Positions 16,843-26,394 of a stretch of 64,000 bases of DNA are shown here, piece by piece. The stretch covers positions 32,461 through 96,460 of the forward strand of contig VBAH01000006.1 in NCBI GenBank assembly GCA_005884685.1. Reading direction: 5' to 3'. Position 1 is the first letter of the stretch, and every line of letters starts with the position of its first letter. The notes beneath the pieces are model-generated. The model saw only the letters and a list, made by a program, of their open reading frames with translations. It did not search any database and was not told the origin of the DNA. Source of the stretch: Alphaproteobacteria bacterium. GTDB lineage: Bacteria > Pseudomonadota > Alphaproteobacteria > Rhizobiales > Xanthobacteraceae. Position numbers and translations under genes: made by a program.

Positions 16843-19581
16843 TCAACCCCCCGCCGCTGCGCGGACCCCTCCATCCGCGCCGGACCATAAGGTGCGGATC
16901 TCCGCGGCCGGTATGGCGCGGCTGATCAGGAAGCCCTGCATCTCGTCGCAGCCGAGCTTGCTCAGCAGCCGGCGCTGCGCGTCGGTCTCGACGCCCTCCG
17001 CCGTGGTCGTGATCTTGCGCGCTTTTGCGATGCCGATCACGGCGCGCACGATGGCAACGGAGCCGTCTTTCGCAGTGACATCCTTGATGAAGCAGCGGTC
17101 GATCTTGATCTTGTCGAACGGGAAACGCTGCAGATAGCTCAACGAGGAAAACCCGGTGCCGAAATCGTCCATCGCGATGCGGACCCCGGCATCCCGCAGC
17201 TGGTGCAGCGTCCTCAGCGCCGCCTCATCGTCACGGATGAGCACCGCTTCGGTGATCTCGAGCTCCAGCCGGCGCGGCGAGAGGCCCGACTCGGCGAGCG
17301 CCCCGATCACCTTGAGCGCAAGCCCGGGACTCCTGAACTGGACCGGGGAGATGTTGATCGCCAGCTTGGTGTGGTCCGGCCACCTTGTGGCCTCCGTGCA
17401 CGCCGTCAGCAGCACCCATTCGCCCAGCTGATTGATGAGTCCGGTTTCCTCGGCAAGCGGGATGAAGTCCCCGGGCGGGATCAATCCGCGTACCGGATGC
17501 TGCCAGCGCAGCAGCGCTTCGCAGCCGATGATCGCGCCGGTCCGCAAATCGACCAGCGGCTGGTAATGCAGCTCGAACCCGCCGCACATGATGGCTTCGC
17601 GCAAATCGAACTCCATCGCGCGCCGCGCCTTGGCCTGCGCGTCCATCCCGGGCTCGAAGAAATGATACGTGCCGCGGCCGTTCGCCTTGGCGCCGTAGAG
17701 CGCCAGATCCGCGTTCTTCAGCAGCCGGTCGGGTTCGGTGCCGTCGTCGGGCGCGGTGGCGATGCCGATGCTGGTGTCGGTGACGACATGATGACCACCG
17801 CCGAGATCGAACGGCTCGCGGATGTTTTCGAGAATGCGCGTGGCAAGGCCGGTCACATCGGCAGGTTGCTCGATTGCGGTCTGGATGACGGCGAATTCAT
17901 CGCCGCCGAGCCGCGCCACGATGTCGGTGTCCCTGACGCAGGCGCGCAGCCGGGTGGCAACGGCGGTCAGGAGCTCATCGCCGAGCGGGTGGCCAAGCGT
18001 ATCGTTGATGCTCTTGAAGTGGTCGAGGTCGAGGTAGAGGACCGCGAGCTTCGAGCCACGGTGGACCCAATTGAGCTGCTGCTCGAGATGCTCGCGGAAC
18101 AGGGCCCGGTTCGGCAGGTTCGTCAGCGGATCGTAGTGCGCCAGGTGCGCGATCCGCTCCTCGGCGCGCTTGCGCTCGGTAATGTCTTCGTGCGTCGCAA
18201 CCCAGCCGCCTTCCGCCAGCGGCTTGTTCACGATCTGAATCGAGCGGCCATCCGGTGTTTCGATGGTCATTTCGGTGGCGCGATTCTGCGCCAGATCCTG
18301 CAAGATGGATTCCCGGTAGTTGGCCACGTCTCCGGTGAACGAGCCCATTTGCCTTCGATGCGCCAGCAGATCCGTCAGGCTGCAGCCCGGCCTTACGACA
18401 TCGGGATCGAGGCCGTACATCTCGAGATAACGCCGGTTGCAGACAACGATCCGCTCGGAAGCGTCGAACAGCAAAAGTCCCTGGGTCATGTTGGTGACCG
18501 CGGTATCGAGCCGCTGCTTCTCCTGCCTGATGCGGTGTTTCGACCGCCGGTCCTGATGCGAGAGCTGACGCACGATCAGGAACGTGACGACTCCGACCAG
18601 ACCCGCGGAAAGGAAGCCGAAGATCGCGAGAATTGCAGCCTCGCGCCGCCACCCGGCGAGCGCGGGCTCGGTGTCGAGCCCGACAACCATGTAGAACGGA
18701 TAGCGCGCCAGATGCTGGACCGCGAGCAGCCGGTCCCTCCCTTCCATCGTGCCGACGATGCGAACGGCACCATTTTGCCTGCCTTCGAGTTTGTCGAGGA
18801 CGGCCTTGAAGGTCTGCCCGATAACCGAATCGAGCCGCGGATAGCGCGCAAGAAGCATTGCATCGCGGCGAAACAGCGCGACCGAGCTGCTTGCGCCGAG
18901 GACGATCGATTGAAAGCTTGCCTGGAATCGCTCGATCTCGATCGTGGCAGCCACCAGGCCGGCAAACTGCCCGTCAAGCGCATGCACCTTGCGCACAAGA
19001 TGGATAACCCAGGTGCCGGTCGCGCGATTCCTCAGCGGCTCGCTGACGGTGAAATCAAGCGTGGGGTTCGACTTGAGCTCCTCGAAGAAGCGCCGATCGG
19101 ACACATCGATCGCGGGCGCGGGCCAGAGCCGCGAGAAATTGAAGACCTTTCCCTGTGCGTCGATAAATGAAAATGCCCCCACGTAGGGGAGACCGAGATG
19201 TTTCTCGTGCAGCATCCGGTGAACATCGTTGCCGGAAAATTTGCGCTCGAAGTCTTCGGCGGAAGCCAGGTTTTCCTCGACGCGTTCGATCAGGTTGATC
19301 TGAACGCGCTCGATCGCCTCGAATTCGCTGTTGGCCCGCGCGGCGAGCACGAAGGCCATATTCTGCAGCTCGCGCTGCGCCAGCGAGACCGCATTCCCAT
19401 GCGCAGTCAGGATCGCGGCCGCGGTCCCGAGCGCGATGACTGCGACGAGGCCGATGCCGCCGCAAATCCACCAGCGGGAGGGAATCCGCAATCCCCTGCC
19501 GGAATCGCCAGCAATGGCGCCTGGATGCGCACGTGCATCCGCCCCCTTTGATCCGGCGCCAGGCCGTCCCGCTGCGCTCAT
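16843..19581 (-). CDS. Membrane Cache-PAS-GGDEF-EAL cyclic-di-GMP protein
   Basis: This predicted inner-membrane sensor has 912 residues. Membrane segments at about 38-60 and 314-338 enclose a periplasmic Cache-like domain (70-310). A PAS domain follows (about 355-475, ending EDITERKRAEE). The diguanylate cyclase domain has an intact GGDEF at 559-563 and an RDTD inhibitory site five residues before it. The EAL domain has EALLRW at 688-693 and DDFGTGFSSLSYL, so phosphodiesterase residues also look intact. Both synthesis and breakdown of cyclic-di-GMP are possible. Its PAS domain closely resembles the five PAS units of the protein at 50273-53527. A PilZ effector is encoded at 22470. Confidence 0.93.
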   Translation of the reverse strand: MSAAGRPGAGSKGADARAHPGAIAGDSGRGLRIPSRWWICGGIGLVAVIALGTAAAILTAHGNAVSLAQRELQNMAFVLAARANSEFEAIERVQINLIERVEENLASAEDFERKFSGNDVHRMLHEKHLGLPYVGAFSFIDAQGKVFNFSRLWPAPAIDVSDRRFFEELKSNPTLDFTVSEPLRNRATGTWVIHLVRKVHALDGQFAGLVAATIEIERFQASFQSIVLGASSSVALFRRDAMLLARYPRLDSVIGQTFKAVLDKLEGRQNGAVRIVGTMEGRDRLLAVQHLARYPFYMVVGLDTEPALAGWRREAAILAIFGFLSAGLVGVVTFLIVRQLSHQDRRSKHRIRQEKQRLDTAVTNMTQGLLLFDASERIVVCNRRYLEMYGLDPDVVRPGCSLTDLLAHRRQMGSFTGDVANYRESILQDLAQNRATEMTIETPDGRSIQIVNKPLAEGGWVATHEDITERKRAEERIAHLAHYDPLTNLPNRALFREHLEQQLNWVHRGSKLAVLYLDLDHFKSINDTLGHPLGDELLTAVATRLRACVRDTDIVARLGGDEFAVIQTAIEQPADVTGLATRILENIREPFDLGGGHHVVTDTSIGIATAPDDGTEPDRLLKNADLALYGAKANGRGTYHFFEPGMDAQAKARRAMEFDLREAIMCGGFELHYQPLVDLRTGAIIGCEALLRWQHPVRGLIPPGDFIPLAEETGLINQLGEWVLLTACTEATRWPDHTKLAINISPVQFRSPGLALKVIGALAESGLSPRRLELEITEAVLIRDDEAALRTLHQLRDAGVRIAMDDFGTGFSSLSYLQRFPFDKIKIDRCFIKDVTAKDGSVAIVRAVIGIAKARKITTTAEGVETDAQRRLLSKLGCDEMQGFLISRAIPAAEIRTLWSGADGGVRAAAGG

Positions 19582-19763
19582 GAGATATCCGCTCCCCCTG
19601 CGGACATTAGGGAGATCGGATGGAGGCCAAGTTAGAAACTCTGGTTAATTTGGAGTTACCTGCCCGCGACGGGGCTCCCGGCGCTGGCCGCTTTGGTTCT
19701 GAAACGACAGACCTGCCGTGAGGGGATCGACCAGCGCTGCGCGCCCGCGACGGCGCGAAACGA

Positions 19764-20054
19764 CTACATCCCCCCTCTGTTCCGGATCGCCGCCAGATGC
19801 TCGTTGATCCGGAACACCATCAGGATGAACTCCGCGACGATGCGGGCGAACAGGATGCCGAGCAGCATGCCGGCAAAGCTCGCGACCGCGGTCAACGCGC
19901 CCGCGACCGGGTTGAGCGTCATGACGCCCAGTGCGGTCACCAGCCCCGACAGCCCGCCCAGAATCACGATCACCACCACCAGCCAGTAGAACAGCTTGAT
20001 GATGGACGGCGTGATGAACCGCTCCCACTGGAACAGGTCGCCGATATAGAACAT
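19764..20054 (-). CDS. DUF4282 family membrane protein
   Basis: This 96-residue protein opens with MFYIGDLFQWERFITP and has two strongly hydrophobic segments (LFYWLVVVIVILGGLSGLV and a second around residues 55-78), then RINEHLAAIRNR. The pattern fits DUF4282, small inner-membrane proteins of unknown role. It stands alone between the cyclic-di-GMP protein and the divergent MaoC genes. Confidence 0.85.
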   Translation of the reverse strand: MFYIGDLFQWERFITPSIIKLFYWLVVVIVILGGLSGLVTALGVMTLNPVAGALTAVASFAGMLLGILFARIVAEFILMVFRINEHLAAIRNRGGM

Positions 20055-20202
20055 CAGCTTCTCCTCCCCTTGAGTCGGGCCGCGGCTGCCCGCGAGACTG
20101 CATGCACCACCGGCGATGTCAATGCAGCCTTGCAGTGCATCTTGTTGACGCCCGCAAGCTCCGCCGTTTAGGGAACGCAGTCCGCATCCGAGACCGCGCC
20201 CC

Positions 20203-20664
20203 GTGCCGAAGTATTACCTGGAAGACTTCTCCACCGACTGGACGGCCGAATATGGGCCGCGCCGTGTCACCCGCGAGGAGATCATCAGCTTCGCGGCGCA
20301 GTTCGATCCGCAGCCGATGCATCTCGACGAGGAGGCCGCGCGCCACACGATGCTCGGCGGGCTCGGCGCGTCGGGCTGGCACACCTGCTGCATCATGATG
20401 AAGATGATCGCCGACGGGCTGCTGCTCGACACCGCCTCGATGGGCGCGCCCGGCATCGACGAGGTGAAGTGGCTCAAGCCGATCCGGCCGGGCGACAGCC
20501 TGACAGTGCGCGGCAGCGTCACCGCCGTGCGCGCCTCGCAGAGCAAGCCCGACCGCGGCTTCGTGACCTTCCTGTGGGAGGTGTTCAACGATCGCGGCGA
20601 GAAGGCGATGACGCTTCTCTGCCCGCAGATGGTGCAGCGCCGCCGCCCCGGAGCGGCGGCATGA
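20203..20664 (+). CDS. MaoC-like hot-dog dehydratase, copy 1
   Basis: This 153-residue cytoplasmic protein has the MaoC/hydratase-2 pattern: an active-site block FAAQFDPQPMHLDEEAAR holding the Asp-x-x-x-x-His pair, then GLGASGWHTCCIMMKM. Such enzymes hydrate enoyl-CoA thioesters or relatives. It starts at GTG 20203. Its stop overlaps the start of the second MaoC gene (ATGA), and the two proteins are clearly related, so they probably form a heteromer. The CoA substrate is unknown. Confidence 0.88.
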   Translation: MPKYYLEDFSTDWTAEYGPRRVTREEIISFAAQFDPQPMHLDEEAARHTMLGGLGASGWHTCCIMMKMIADGLLLDTASMGAPGIDEVKWLKPIRPGDSLTVRGSVTAVRASQSKPDRGFVTFLWEVFNDRGEKAMTLLCPQMVQRRRPGAAA

Positions 20665-21143
20665 AGTATTTCGACGACATCAATGTCGGCGACCGCATCG
20701 CGCTCGGCACGCACACCTTCACCGCCGAGGACATCAAGGCGTTCGCGCGGCAATACGATCCGCAGCCGTTCCACATGGACGAGACCGCAGCGGCGCAGTC
20801 GCATTTCGGCGCGCTGTGCGCGTCGGGCTGGCATACGATTGCGGCGTGGATGAATTTGCGCGTGCAGTACGGCAAGCGCGAGGACGCCGAGCGCGCGGCG
20901 CGCGGCGAGGTGATCGCCAGGCTCGGACCGTCGCCGGGCTTCCGCGAATTGAAATGGATCAAGCCGGTTTATGTCGGCGACACGATCAGCTATGCGTCCG
21001 AGGTGGTGGAAAAGCGCGTGACCAGGAGCCGCCCCGGCTGGGGCATCATCTTTGCCAAAAACACAGGCACCAACCAGAAGGGCGAACTGGTGATGTCGTT
21101 CATCGGCTCCGGCTTCGTCGAGCGGCGGCCGGGCGCCGCATGA
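20661..21143 (+). CDS. MaoC-like hot-dog dehydratase, copy 2
   Basis: This 160-residue protein is related to its upstream neighbour. The active-site block is FARQYDPQPFHMDETAAAQ, followed by GALCASGWHT. The gene overlaps both neighbours by 4 bases (ATGA at each end), so the MaoC-MaoC-MFS set is a tightly coupled operon. A paired-subunit hydratase is the simplest reading; its pathway cannot be inferred from the transporter alone. Confidence 0.88.
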   Translation: MKYFDDINVGDRIALGTHTFTAEDIKAFARQYDPQPFHMDETAAAQSHFGALCASGWHTIAAWMNLRVQYGKREDAERAARGEVIARLGPSPGFRELKWIKPVYVGDTISYASEVVEKRVTRSRPGWGIIFAKNTGTNQKGELVMSFIGSGFVERRPGAA

Positions 21144-22348
21144 GCGCGGCCGACATCACCGCGGCGGGCTCGACGCGGCGCGACGAGCGCCGCGCGATGG
21201 GCGTCGCCTGCGGCGCGCACGCGCTGCACGACGGCTATACCGACCTGATCTACGTGATGCTGCCGATCTGGCAGGCGGAGTTTGCGCTCAGCTACGCGGC
21301 GATCGGCGCACTGCGCGGCGTGTTCGCCGGCACCATGGCGGGCTTTCAGATCCCCGCGGGCCTGTTGAGCGAGCGGCTCGGCACGCCGCTGGTGCTCGCG
21401 GCCGGCACCGCGCTGGCCGGTCTCGGCTATTGCCTCGCGCCGCTGGTCGACAGCTACGCCGCGCTGATTGCCATCCTGTTCGCCGCGGGGCTCGGCGCGA
21501 GCACGCAGCATCCGCTCGCCTCCGCGCTGGTCGCCCGCGCCTATGCGGGGGCGCGATCGCTCGCGGCGCTCGGCACCTACAATTTTGCCGGCGATCTCGG
21601 AAAGATGGCGCTGCCGGCGGGAGCCGCATTGCTGGTGATGGTGCTGCCGTGGCGCGTATCGCTCGCGCTCGTGGGCCTGATCGGCTTCGTCGCCGCGCTC
21701 GCGATCCTGCTGGTGACGCCGCGCTATGCGGCAGAGGAGACAAAACCTTCCACCGGCGGGCCGGACGGCGCCGGCGCCTCCTCCGGCGCGGGCGGATTTC
21801 CCGTGCTGCTCTCGATCGGCGTGATCGACAGTGCGACCCGCATGGGCTTCCTCACCTTCCTGCCCTTCCTGCTCACCGCGAAGGGCGCATCGCTGCCCAC
21901 GGTCGGCCTCGCGCTGACGCTGGTGTTCGTCGGGGGCGCCGCGGGCAAGCTCGTCTGCGCCTGGATCGGCGCGCGCATCGGCGTGACGGCGACGGTTTGG
22001 CTGACCGAAGGATTGACCGCGCTCGGGATGCTGGCCCTTTTGCCGTTACCGCTTGAGCCCGGCCTGCTGCTGCTGCCGGTGATCGGCGTCGCGCTCAACG
22101 GCACGTCATCCGTGCTCTATGGGTCGGTGCCGGTGCTGGTCGCGCCTGCGAGCCGGACGCGTGCCTTCAGCGTGTTCTACACCGGCACGATCGGCGCGGG
22201 CGCGCTCGCGCCTGTTGTCTACGGCTTTGTCGGCGACGCACTCGGCGTGCCGCTGACCATGGTGCTGATTGCGGGCATCGTCCTGACGACGCTGCCGCTG
22301 GTGCTGCTCATCAGGGGCCGCCTGATCAGCGCGGCGCTTAAGGCGTGA
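21140..22348 (+). CDS. Major facilitator superfamily transporter
   Basis: This inner-membrane protein has 402 residues and about twelve hydrophobic segments. The N-terminal half contains HALHDGYTDLIYVMLPIWQ, reminiscent of the fosmidomycin-resistance-like MFS branch. A central cytoplasmic loop is rich in Gly, Ser and Ala. The ATG at 21140 overlaps the stop of the MaoC gene before it. Coupling with two hydratases suggests transport of a substrate or product of the same pathway; this is inference. Confidence 0.88.
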   Translation: MSAADITAAGSTRRDERRAMGVACGAHALHDGYTDLIYVMLPIWQAEFALSYAAIGALRGVFAGTMAGFQIPAGLLSERLGTPLVLAAGTALAGLGYCLAPLVDSYAALIAILFAAGLGASTQHPLASALVARAYAGARSLAALGTYNFAGDLGKMALPAGAALLVMVLPWRVSLALVGLIGFVAALAILLVTPRYAAEETKPSTGGPDGAGASSGAGGFPVLLSIGVIDSATRMGFLTFLPFLLTAKGASLPTVGLALTLVFVGGAAGKLVCAWIGARIGVTATVWLTEGLTALGMLALLPLPLEPGLLLLPVIGVALNGTSSVLYGSVPVLVAPASRTRAFSVFYTGTIGAGALAPVVYGFVGDALGVPLTMVLIAGIVLTTLPLVLLIRGRLISAALKA

Positions 22349-22469
22349 TGGTTTCGCAGCGGTAAATCGGCGCGGCCCAATGTCCGGCGTTCTGCTGCGG
22401 TTTTGTTAAAGCGCCAGTAATAGGTTTGCCGCCGAGGCGCGGCAAGAGCGCGCCGAGGTGGAGCGTGTC

Positions 22470-22715
22470 ATGGTCGAACGGCGGCGCGTCGCGCGGCATC
22501 GCACTCTGAAGTCCGGGAAAATCGTCGTGCAACCGCATGCATCGGTGTTCGATTGCACGGTGCGCAATCTGTCGCCGAACGGCGCACTGCTCGTCGTGGC
22601 GAGCCTCGTCGCGATTCCGGAGCGGTTCGAGCTGGTGCTCGACGCGACCGGCGAGCAGCATCCCTGCCGCGTGATATGGCGCGGCGAGGATCGTCTCGGC
22701 GTGGAGTTTGCCTGA
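22470..22715 (+). CDS. PilZ domain protein
   Basis: This 81-residue protein is a single PilZ domain, the common cyclic-di-GMP receptor. The binding signature is present as RRRVARHR near the N-terminus and NLSPNGALL further on. The ATG at 22470 (MVERRR) is preferred; a GTG at 22458 would add four residues. It stands alone and could answer to the two GGDEF-EAL proteins of this window. Confidence 0.87.
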   Translation: MVERRRVARHRTLKSGKIVVQPHASVFDCTVRNLSPNGALLVVASLVAIPERFELVLDATGEQHPCRVIWRGEDRLGVEFA

Positions 22716-22726
22716 ACTTATCTCCG

Positions 22727-22792
22727 CTCATTCCCGCGCAAGGGGAATCCTCGGCCCGGCAACCGGGTCGCTGTCGCGGGACGAGTGAACGC
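22727..22792. repeat. Dispersed palindromic repeat, family A copy 4 (degenerate)
   Basis: It reads GCTCATTCCCGCGCAAGGGG and later CTGTCGCGGGACGAG, a decayed form of the family. It lies between the convergent PilZ and infA genes. Confidence 0.6.
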
Positions 22793-22794
22793 AA

Positions 22795-23067
22795 TCAGCG
22801 CCGATACTGCGGCCGGCGTTGCCCCGACCCGATCATCGGCGGCGCCGCGCTCTTGTGGCGGAAGCTGATCCGCCCGCGCTGCAGATCGTAGGGCGACATC
22901 TCGACCACGACGCGGTCGCCGACGCCCGTGCGGATGCGGAACTTGCGCATCTTGCCGGCCGTGTAGGCGAGAATCTCGTGGTCGTTATCCAGCTTCACAC
23001 GGAAGTTGCCGTCCGGCAGCACTTCCGTGACCGTACCGTCGAATTCGAGAAGCTCTTCTTTCGCCAT
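22795..23067 (-). CDS. infA: Translation initiation factor IF-1, extended paralogue
   Basis: IF-1 binds the A site of the small subunit during initiation. The first 72 residues form the S1/OB fold ([20 protein letters not shown], then [19 protein letters not shown]). The protein is 90 residues long, about 18 more than classical IF-1, and the extra tail ends in the basic GQRRPQYRR. Many Hyphomicrobiales carry a standard infA plus such a longer copy. It follows the DEAD-box helicase gene by 23 bases on the same strand, which suggests a shared role in translation or RNA remodelling, for example in the cold. Confidence 0.93.
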   Translation of the reverse strand: MAKEELLEFDGTVTEVLPDGNFRVKLDNDHEILAYTAGKMRKFRIRTGVGDRVVVEMSPYDLQRGRISFRHKSAAPPMIGSGQRRPQYRR

Positions 23068-23090
23068 TCGTCTCCGCTCCGTGCGCCCTT

Positions 23091-24497
23091 TTAGCGTGTG
23101 TTTTGGTTTGCGTCACCAGCCGTGTGGCGGCGCGGCTCGTGCCGCATGAACCCGACGGTCGCGATGCTCTCCGGGTTCAGCGCGGCGGCGGGCGCATGAT
23201 TGTGGCCGTTGCGGCGCGGCTGGCCCTGACGGCCATGGTCTTTGCGGCGCTGCTGGCCCTGATGACCATTCTCTTTGCGGCGCTGCTGCTGCCCGTTGCG
23301 CTGGTTGCCGCCGCGGCCGGCGTTCTGCTGCGGCCGGTGATGCTTGGCGGGTCGCTCCGGCGCGTGCGGGTTTGAGCGGCGGTCGGTGGCGTCGAGCTTG
23401 ATCTGGATCAGCTTCTCGATGTCGCGCAGGAACGCCCGCTCTTCATTGTCGCAAAACGAGATCGCAACGCCTTCGGCTCCGGCGCGCGCAGTACGGCCGA
23501 TGCGGTGGACGTAGCTCTCCGGAATATTCGGCAGATCGTAGTTGATGACGTGGCTGATGCCGTCCACGTCGATGCCGCGTGCCGCGATGTCGGTCGCGAC
23601 CAGCGTCTTGAGCTTGCCGGCGCGGAACGCCCCGAGCACGCGCTCGCGCTGGTTCTGCGACTTGTTGCCGTGGATCGCCTCGGCCGAAAGCCCCGCATGA
23701 TGCAGGCTCTTCACGACCTTGTCGGCGCCGTGTTTGGTGCGGGTGAACACGAGCGACTGCCCCATGACCTCGCCGCGCAGCAACTCGATGAGCAGAGCGG
23801 ATTTGGCCGGCTTGTCGGTCATGATGACCCGCTGGGAGACGCGTTCGACCGTCGAGGCAACCGGCGACACGGCGACGCGCGCCGGATCGCGCAGCATCTG
23901 CGCCGCCAGATCCGCGATCTCGCGCGGCATGGTGGCGGAGAACAGCAGTGTCTGCCGCTCCTTCGGCAGCTTGGCGACGATGGCGCGGATGTCGTGGATG
24001 AAGCCCATGTCGAGCATGCGGTCGGCTTCGTCGAGCACCAGCACCTCGACCTGGTTGAGCCGCACGGCGTTCGAGCGCAGGAGGTCGAGCAGGCGGCCGG
24101 GCGTCGCGACCAGCACATCGAGCCCGTGCATCAGGTCGCGCACCTGCCGCCCCATCGGCACGCCGCCGATGACGAGCGCGCTCGAGATGCCGACGTGGCG
24201 GCCATAGGTGCGGAAGCTCTCGAGGATCTGGCCGGAGAGTTCGCGCGTCGGCGACAGCACCAGCACGCGGCAGCATTTCTTGTCGGCGCGGCGCGGGGTC
24301 GCGGCGAGGCGGTTGAGGATCGGCAGCGCGAACGCGGCGGTCTTGCCGGTGCCGGTTTGGGCGATGCCGACGATATCGCGTCCGGCGAGAACCACCGGGA
24401 TGGCATCGGTCTGGATCGGGGTTGGGGTGACGTACTGCTCGTTGGAGAGGGCACGAAGGATCGGCGCTGCGAGGCCGAAGTCGTTAAAAGAGGTCAA
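23091..24497 (-). CDS. DEAD-box ATP-dependent RNA helicase with basic C-terminal tail
   Basis: This 468-residue helicase has all core motifs: [24 protein letters not shown], and HRIGRTAR. The last ~100 residues form a low-complexity tail rich in Arg, Gly, Gln, Asn and His, with repeats such as [16 protein letters not shown], fit for RNA binding. The start is a TTG at 24497 giving [17 protein letters not shown], the expected RhlE/CsdA-like beginning. An AGGA lies about 7 bases before it, and no ATG or GTG fits better. The open frame continues to 24602 without homology. The gene is probably co-transcribed with infA. Confidence 0.93.
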   Translation of the reverse strand: MTSFNDFGLAAPILRALSNEQYVTPTPIQTDAIPVVLAGRDIVGIAQTGTGKTAAFALPILNRLAATPRRADKKCCRVLVLSPTRELSGQILESFRTYGRHVGISSALVIGGVPMGRQVRDLMHGLDVLVATPGRLLDLLRSNAVRLNQVEVLVLDEADRMLDMGFIHDIRAIVAKLPKERQTLLFSATMPREIADLAAQMLRDPARVAVSPVASTVERVSQRVIMTDKPAKSALLIELLRGEVMGQSLVFTRTKHGADKVVKSLHHAGLSAEAIHGNKSQNQRERVLGAFRAGKLKTLVATDIAARGIDVDGISHVINYDLPNIPESYVHRIGRTARAGAEGVAISFCDNEERAFLRDIEKLIQIKLDATDRRSNPHAPERPAKHHRPQQNAGRGGNQRNGQQQRRKENGHQGQQRRKDHGRQGQPRRNGHNHAPAAALNPESIATVGFMRHEPRRHTAGDANQNTR

Positions 24498-24824
24498 AGG
24501 GTCGTCCTGATTATGGCGAGATGCGCCGGCACGATCGTAATCGTGCAGCCGGCCGCATGCCGCGGGGTCTTTGGAGACACCCCGCCTGATCTGGGCTGTC
24601 AATGTGAAGGAAGTTTAGAAAAAGCGGGCCGAAACCATTGTTCTGGCTGTCGTACAGGCGGCCTCGCCAGCGGCCCCAACAGGGCCGACGCGGCTTACAT
24701 GGCAGTTTCCGATGGTAATTTCAAGGCGGGTATTGCCCGCATGGTCAATGATCCCGATATCAAATTTGCCTCCGATGTGGTAGGCAGGCGCCTTCCATAC
24801 AGTCGAAGCAGGAATCATTGGATC
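24498..24824. other. 327-bp divergent intergenic region
   Basis: It separates the helicase (minus) from the desaturase (plus). No third gene is supported. A small hairpin (GCGGG-N5-CCCGC) lies at 24726-24740. The desaturase frame is open through part of the stretch, but without recognisable homology. Confidence 0.5.
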
Positions 24825-25868
24825 ATGGGGATGGGTGAAGCGCGCGCGGATTCGGCCGCGGCAAAGGTCGAAGCGTCGAATTGGACGAAGATCCTTGCCC
24901 GCTATCGCCGTCCCAGTGCGGGGCGCAGCTTCGTCGAAATTCTGATCACGTTCGCGCCCTTCGTGCTGCTGTGGGCCGCCACATGGCTCGGCCTTTATCT
25001 CGGTTACTGGCTCAGCCTGCTGCTGGTCATTCCGGCTGCCGGCTTCCTCGTGCGCCTGTTCATGATCCAGCATGACTGCGGCCACGGCTCGTTCTTTCGC
25101 AGCCGCTGGCTCAACGACTGGATCGGGCGCGCCATCGGCGTGCTGACGCTGACGCCGTATGACTTCTGGCGCCACACGCACGCGGTGCATCACGCGTCCT
25201 CGGGAAATCTTTCGCGCCGCGGCATGGGCGACATCGACACGCTCACGGTGCGCGAGTATCTCGCGCTGCCCTGGTGGGGACGCTTGCGCTACCGTCTCTA
25301 TCGCCACCCGGCGGTGATGTTCGGGATCGGCCCGACCTACATGTTCATCCTGCAACACCGCCTCCCGGTCGGCCTGATGCGCGACGGCTGGCGCCCGTGG
25401 CTCTCGACGATGCTGACCAATCTGGCGATCGCCGTGATCGTGGCGGTGCTGATCTACTTCATCGGCATCAAGGCGTTTCTGCTCGTGCATCTCCCGATCA
25501 TGCTGCTCGCGGGCGCGGCCGGCGTCTGGCTGTTCTACGTGCAGCACCAGTTCGAAGAGACGGTATGGGCCGACGAAACGGCCTGGAATCGGCAAGATGC
25601 CGCGCTGCACGGCAGCTCGCATTACGACTTGCCCGCCGTGCTGCGCTGGTTCACGGCGAACATCGGCGTGCACCATGTGCACCATCTCTCGAGCGGGATT
25701 CCGTTCTATCGGCTGCGCCAGGTGCTGCGCGACTATCCGGATCTCGGAAACGTCGGCCGGCTGACGTTGCGCGAGAGCTTCGGCTGTGTCCGCCTCGTGC
25801 TGTGGGACGAGAGCTCGCGCAAGCTGGTGTCGTTCCGCGACCTGCGGCACATGCAGGCCGGCGCTTGA
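24825..25868 (+). CDS. Membrane fatty acid desaturase
   Basis: This 347-residue membrane protein is a di-iron acyl desaturase. Three histidine boxes are intact: HDCGHGSFF, HTHAVHHASSG and the C-terminal HHVHHLSS. Four hydrophobic segments surround them. The family (FADS, omega-6 or delta-12 like) introduces double bonds into acyl lipids and commonly adjusts membrane fluidity in the cold. The start is ATG 24825; ATG 24831 is an alternative. It diverges from the helicase-infA pair, so both may respond to temperature, which is inference. Confidence 0.9.
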   Translation: MGMGEARADSAAAKVEASNWTKILARYRRPSAGRSFVEILITFAPFVLLWAATWLGLYLGYWLSLLLVIPAAGFLVRLFMIQHDCGHGSFFRSRWLNDWIGRAIGVLTLTPYDFWRHTHAVHHASSGNLSRRGMGDIDTLTVREYLALPWWGRLRYRLYRHPAVMFGIGPTYMFILQHRLPVGLMRDGWRPWLSTMLTNLAIAVIVAVLIYFIGIKAFLLVHLPIMLLAGAAGVWLFYVQHQFEETVWADETAWNRQDAALHGSSHYDLPAVLRWFTANIGVHHVHHLSSGIPFYRLRQVLRDYPDLGNVGRLTLRESFGCVRLVLWDESSRKLVSFRDLRHMQAGA

Positions 25869-25889
25869 TTGCAGGCGGCCGAGCCGGAG

Positions 25890-26258
25890 TTATTCCTTCA
25901 GCTTGCTGATCCAGCGGCTGACGGCCGTCGGCAGGATATCGAGGTACGGGCCGGAGAAAAACATCTCGCCCGATCCCCCGCCGAAGTAGCGGTCGTGCGC
26001 GTCGATCATCGCGCGTAGCGCATCGACGCAGGACGGTACCGAGTCGACGATCAGATCGTTCAGATTGTTGTTCCCGCCGTAGCGCGGGTCGGCCGCCACA
26101 CGCTGCGCGATGCACTGGGTGGCGGAGCGGATCAGCGGCTGAATCGCCGCAGTCTTTTGCCGAAAGGAGATTTCGGACGCGCCGGTATCCGCATTGGGCA
26201 GCGGGCCGACGGAAATGGTCAACAGGAGCGACAGCCCCGCAAGTGGCGCAACGAGCAT
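25890..26258 (-). CDS. Small secreted protein of unknown function
   Basis: This 122-residue protein starts at ATG 26258 with MLVAPLAGLSLLLTISVG, a likely signal or anchor segment; a TTG at 26273 is an alternative start. The mature part has two cysteines (TQCIAQRVA and VPSCVDALR) that could form a disulfide, then DAHDRYFGGGSGEMFFSGPYL. I do not recognise a family, but the pattern of conserved-looking Cys and aromatic residues suggests a real gene. It is convergent with the desaturase. Confidence 0.7.
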   Translation of the reverse strand: MLVAPLAGLSLLLTISVGPLPNADTGASEISFRQKTAAIQPLIRSATQCIAQRVAADPRYGGNNNLNDLIVDSVPSCVDALRAMIDAHDRYFGGGSGEMFFSGPYLDILPTAVSRWISKLKE

Positions 26259-26394
26259 GGCAAGGTTCCCCAACCCCGCGCGGATGTTACGCGATTCATG
26301 GCGGCAGCGGCATACCGAACGCGCGGGTGTCAGGGGAAGCGAAGCAAATGCTGTTCCACTGTGGCGCCGAGGCTACAAGTTCCGTTATTGGAAC

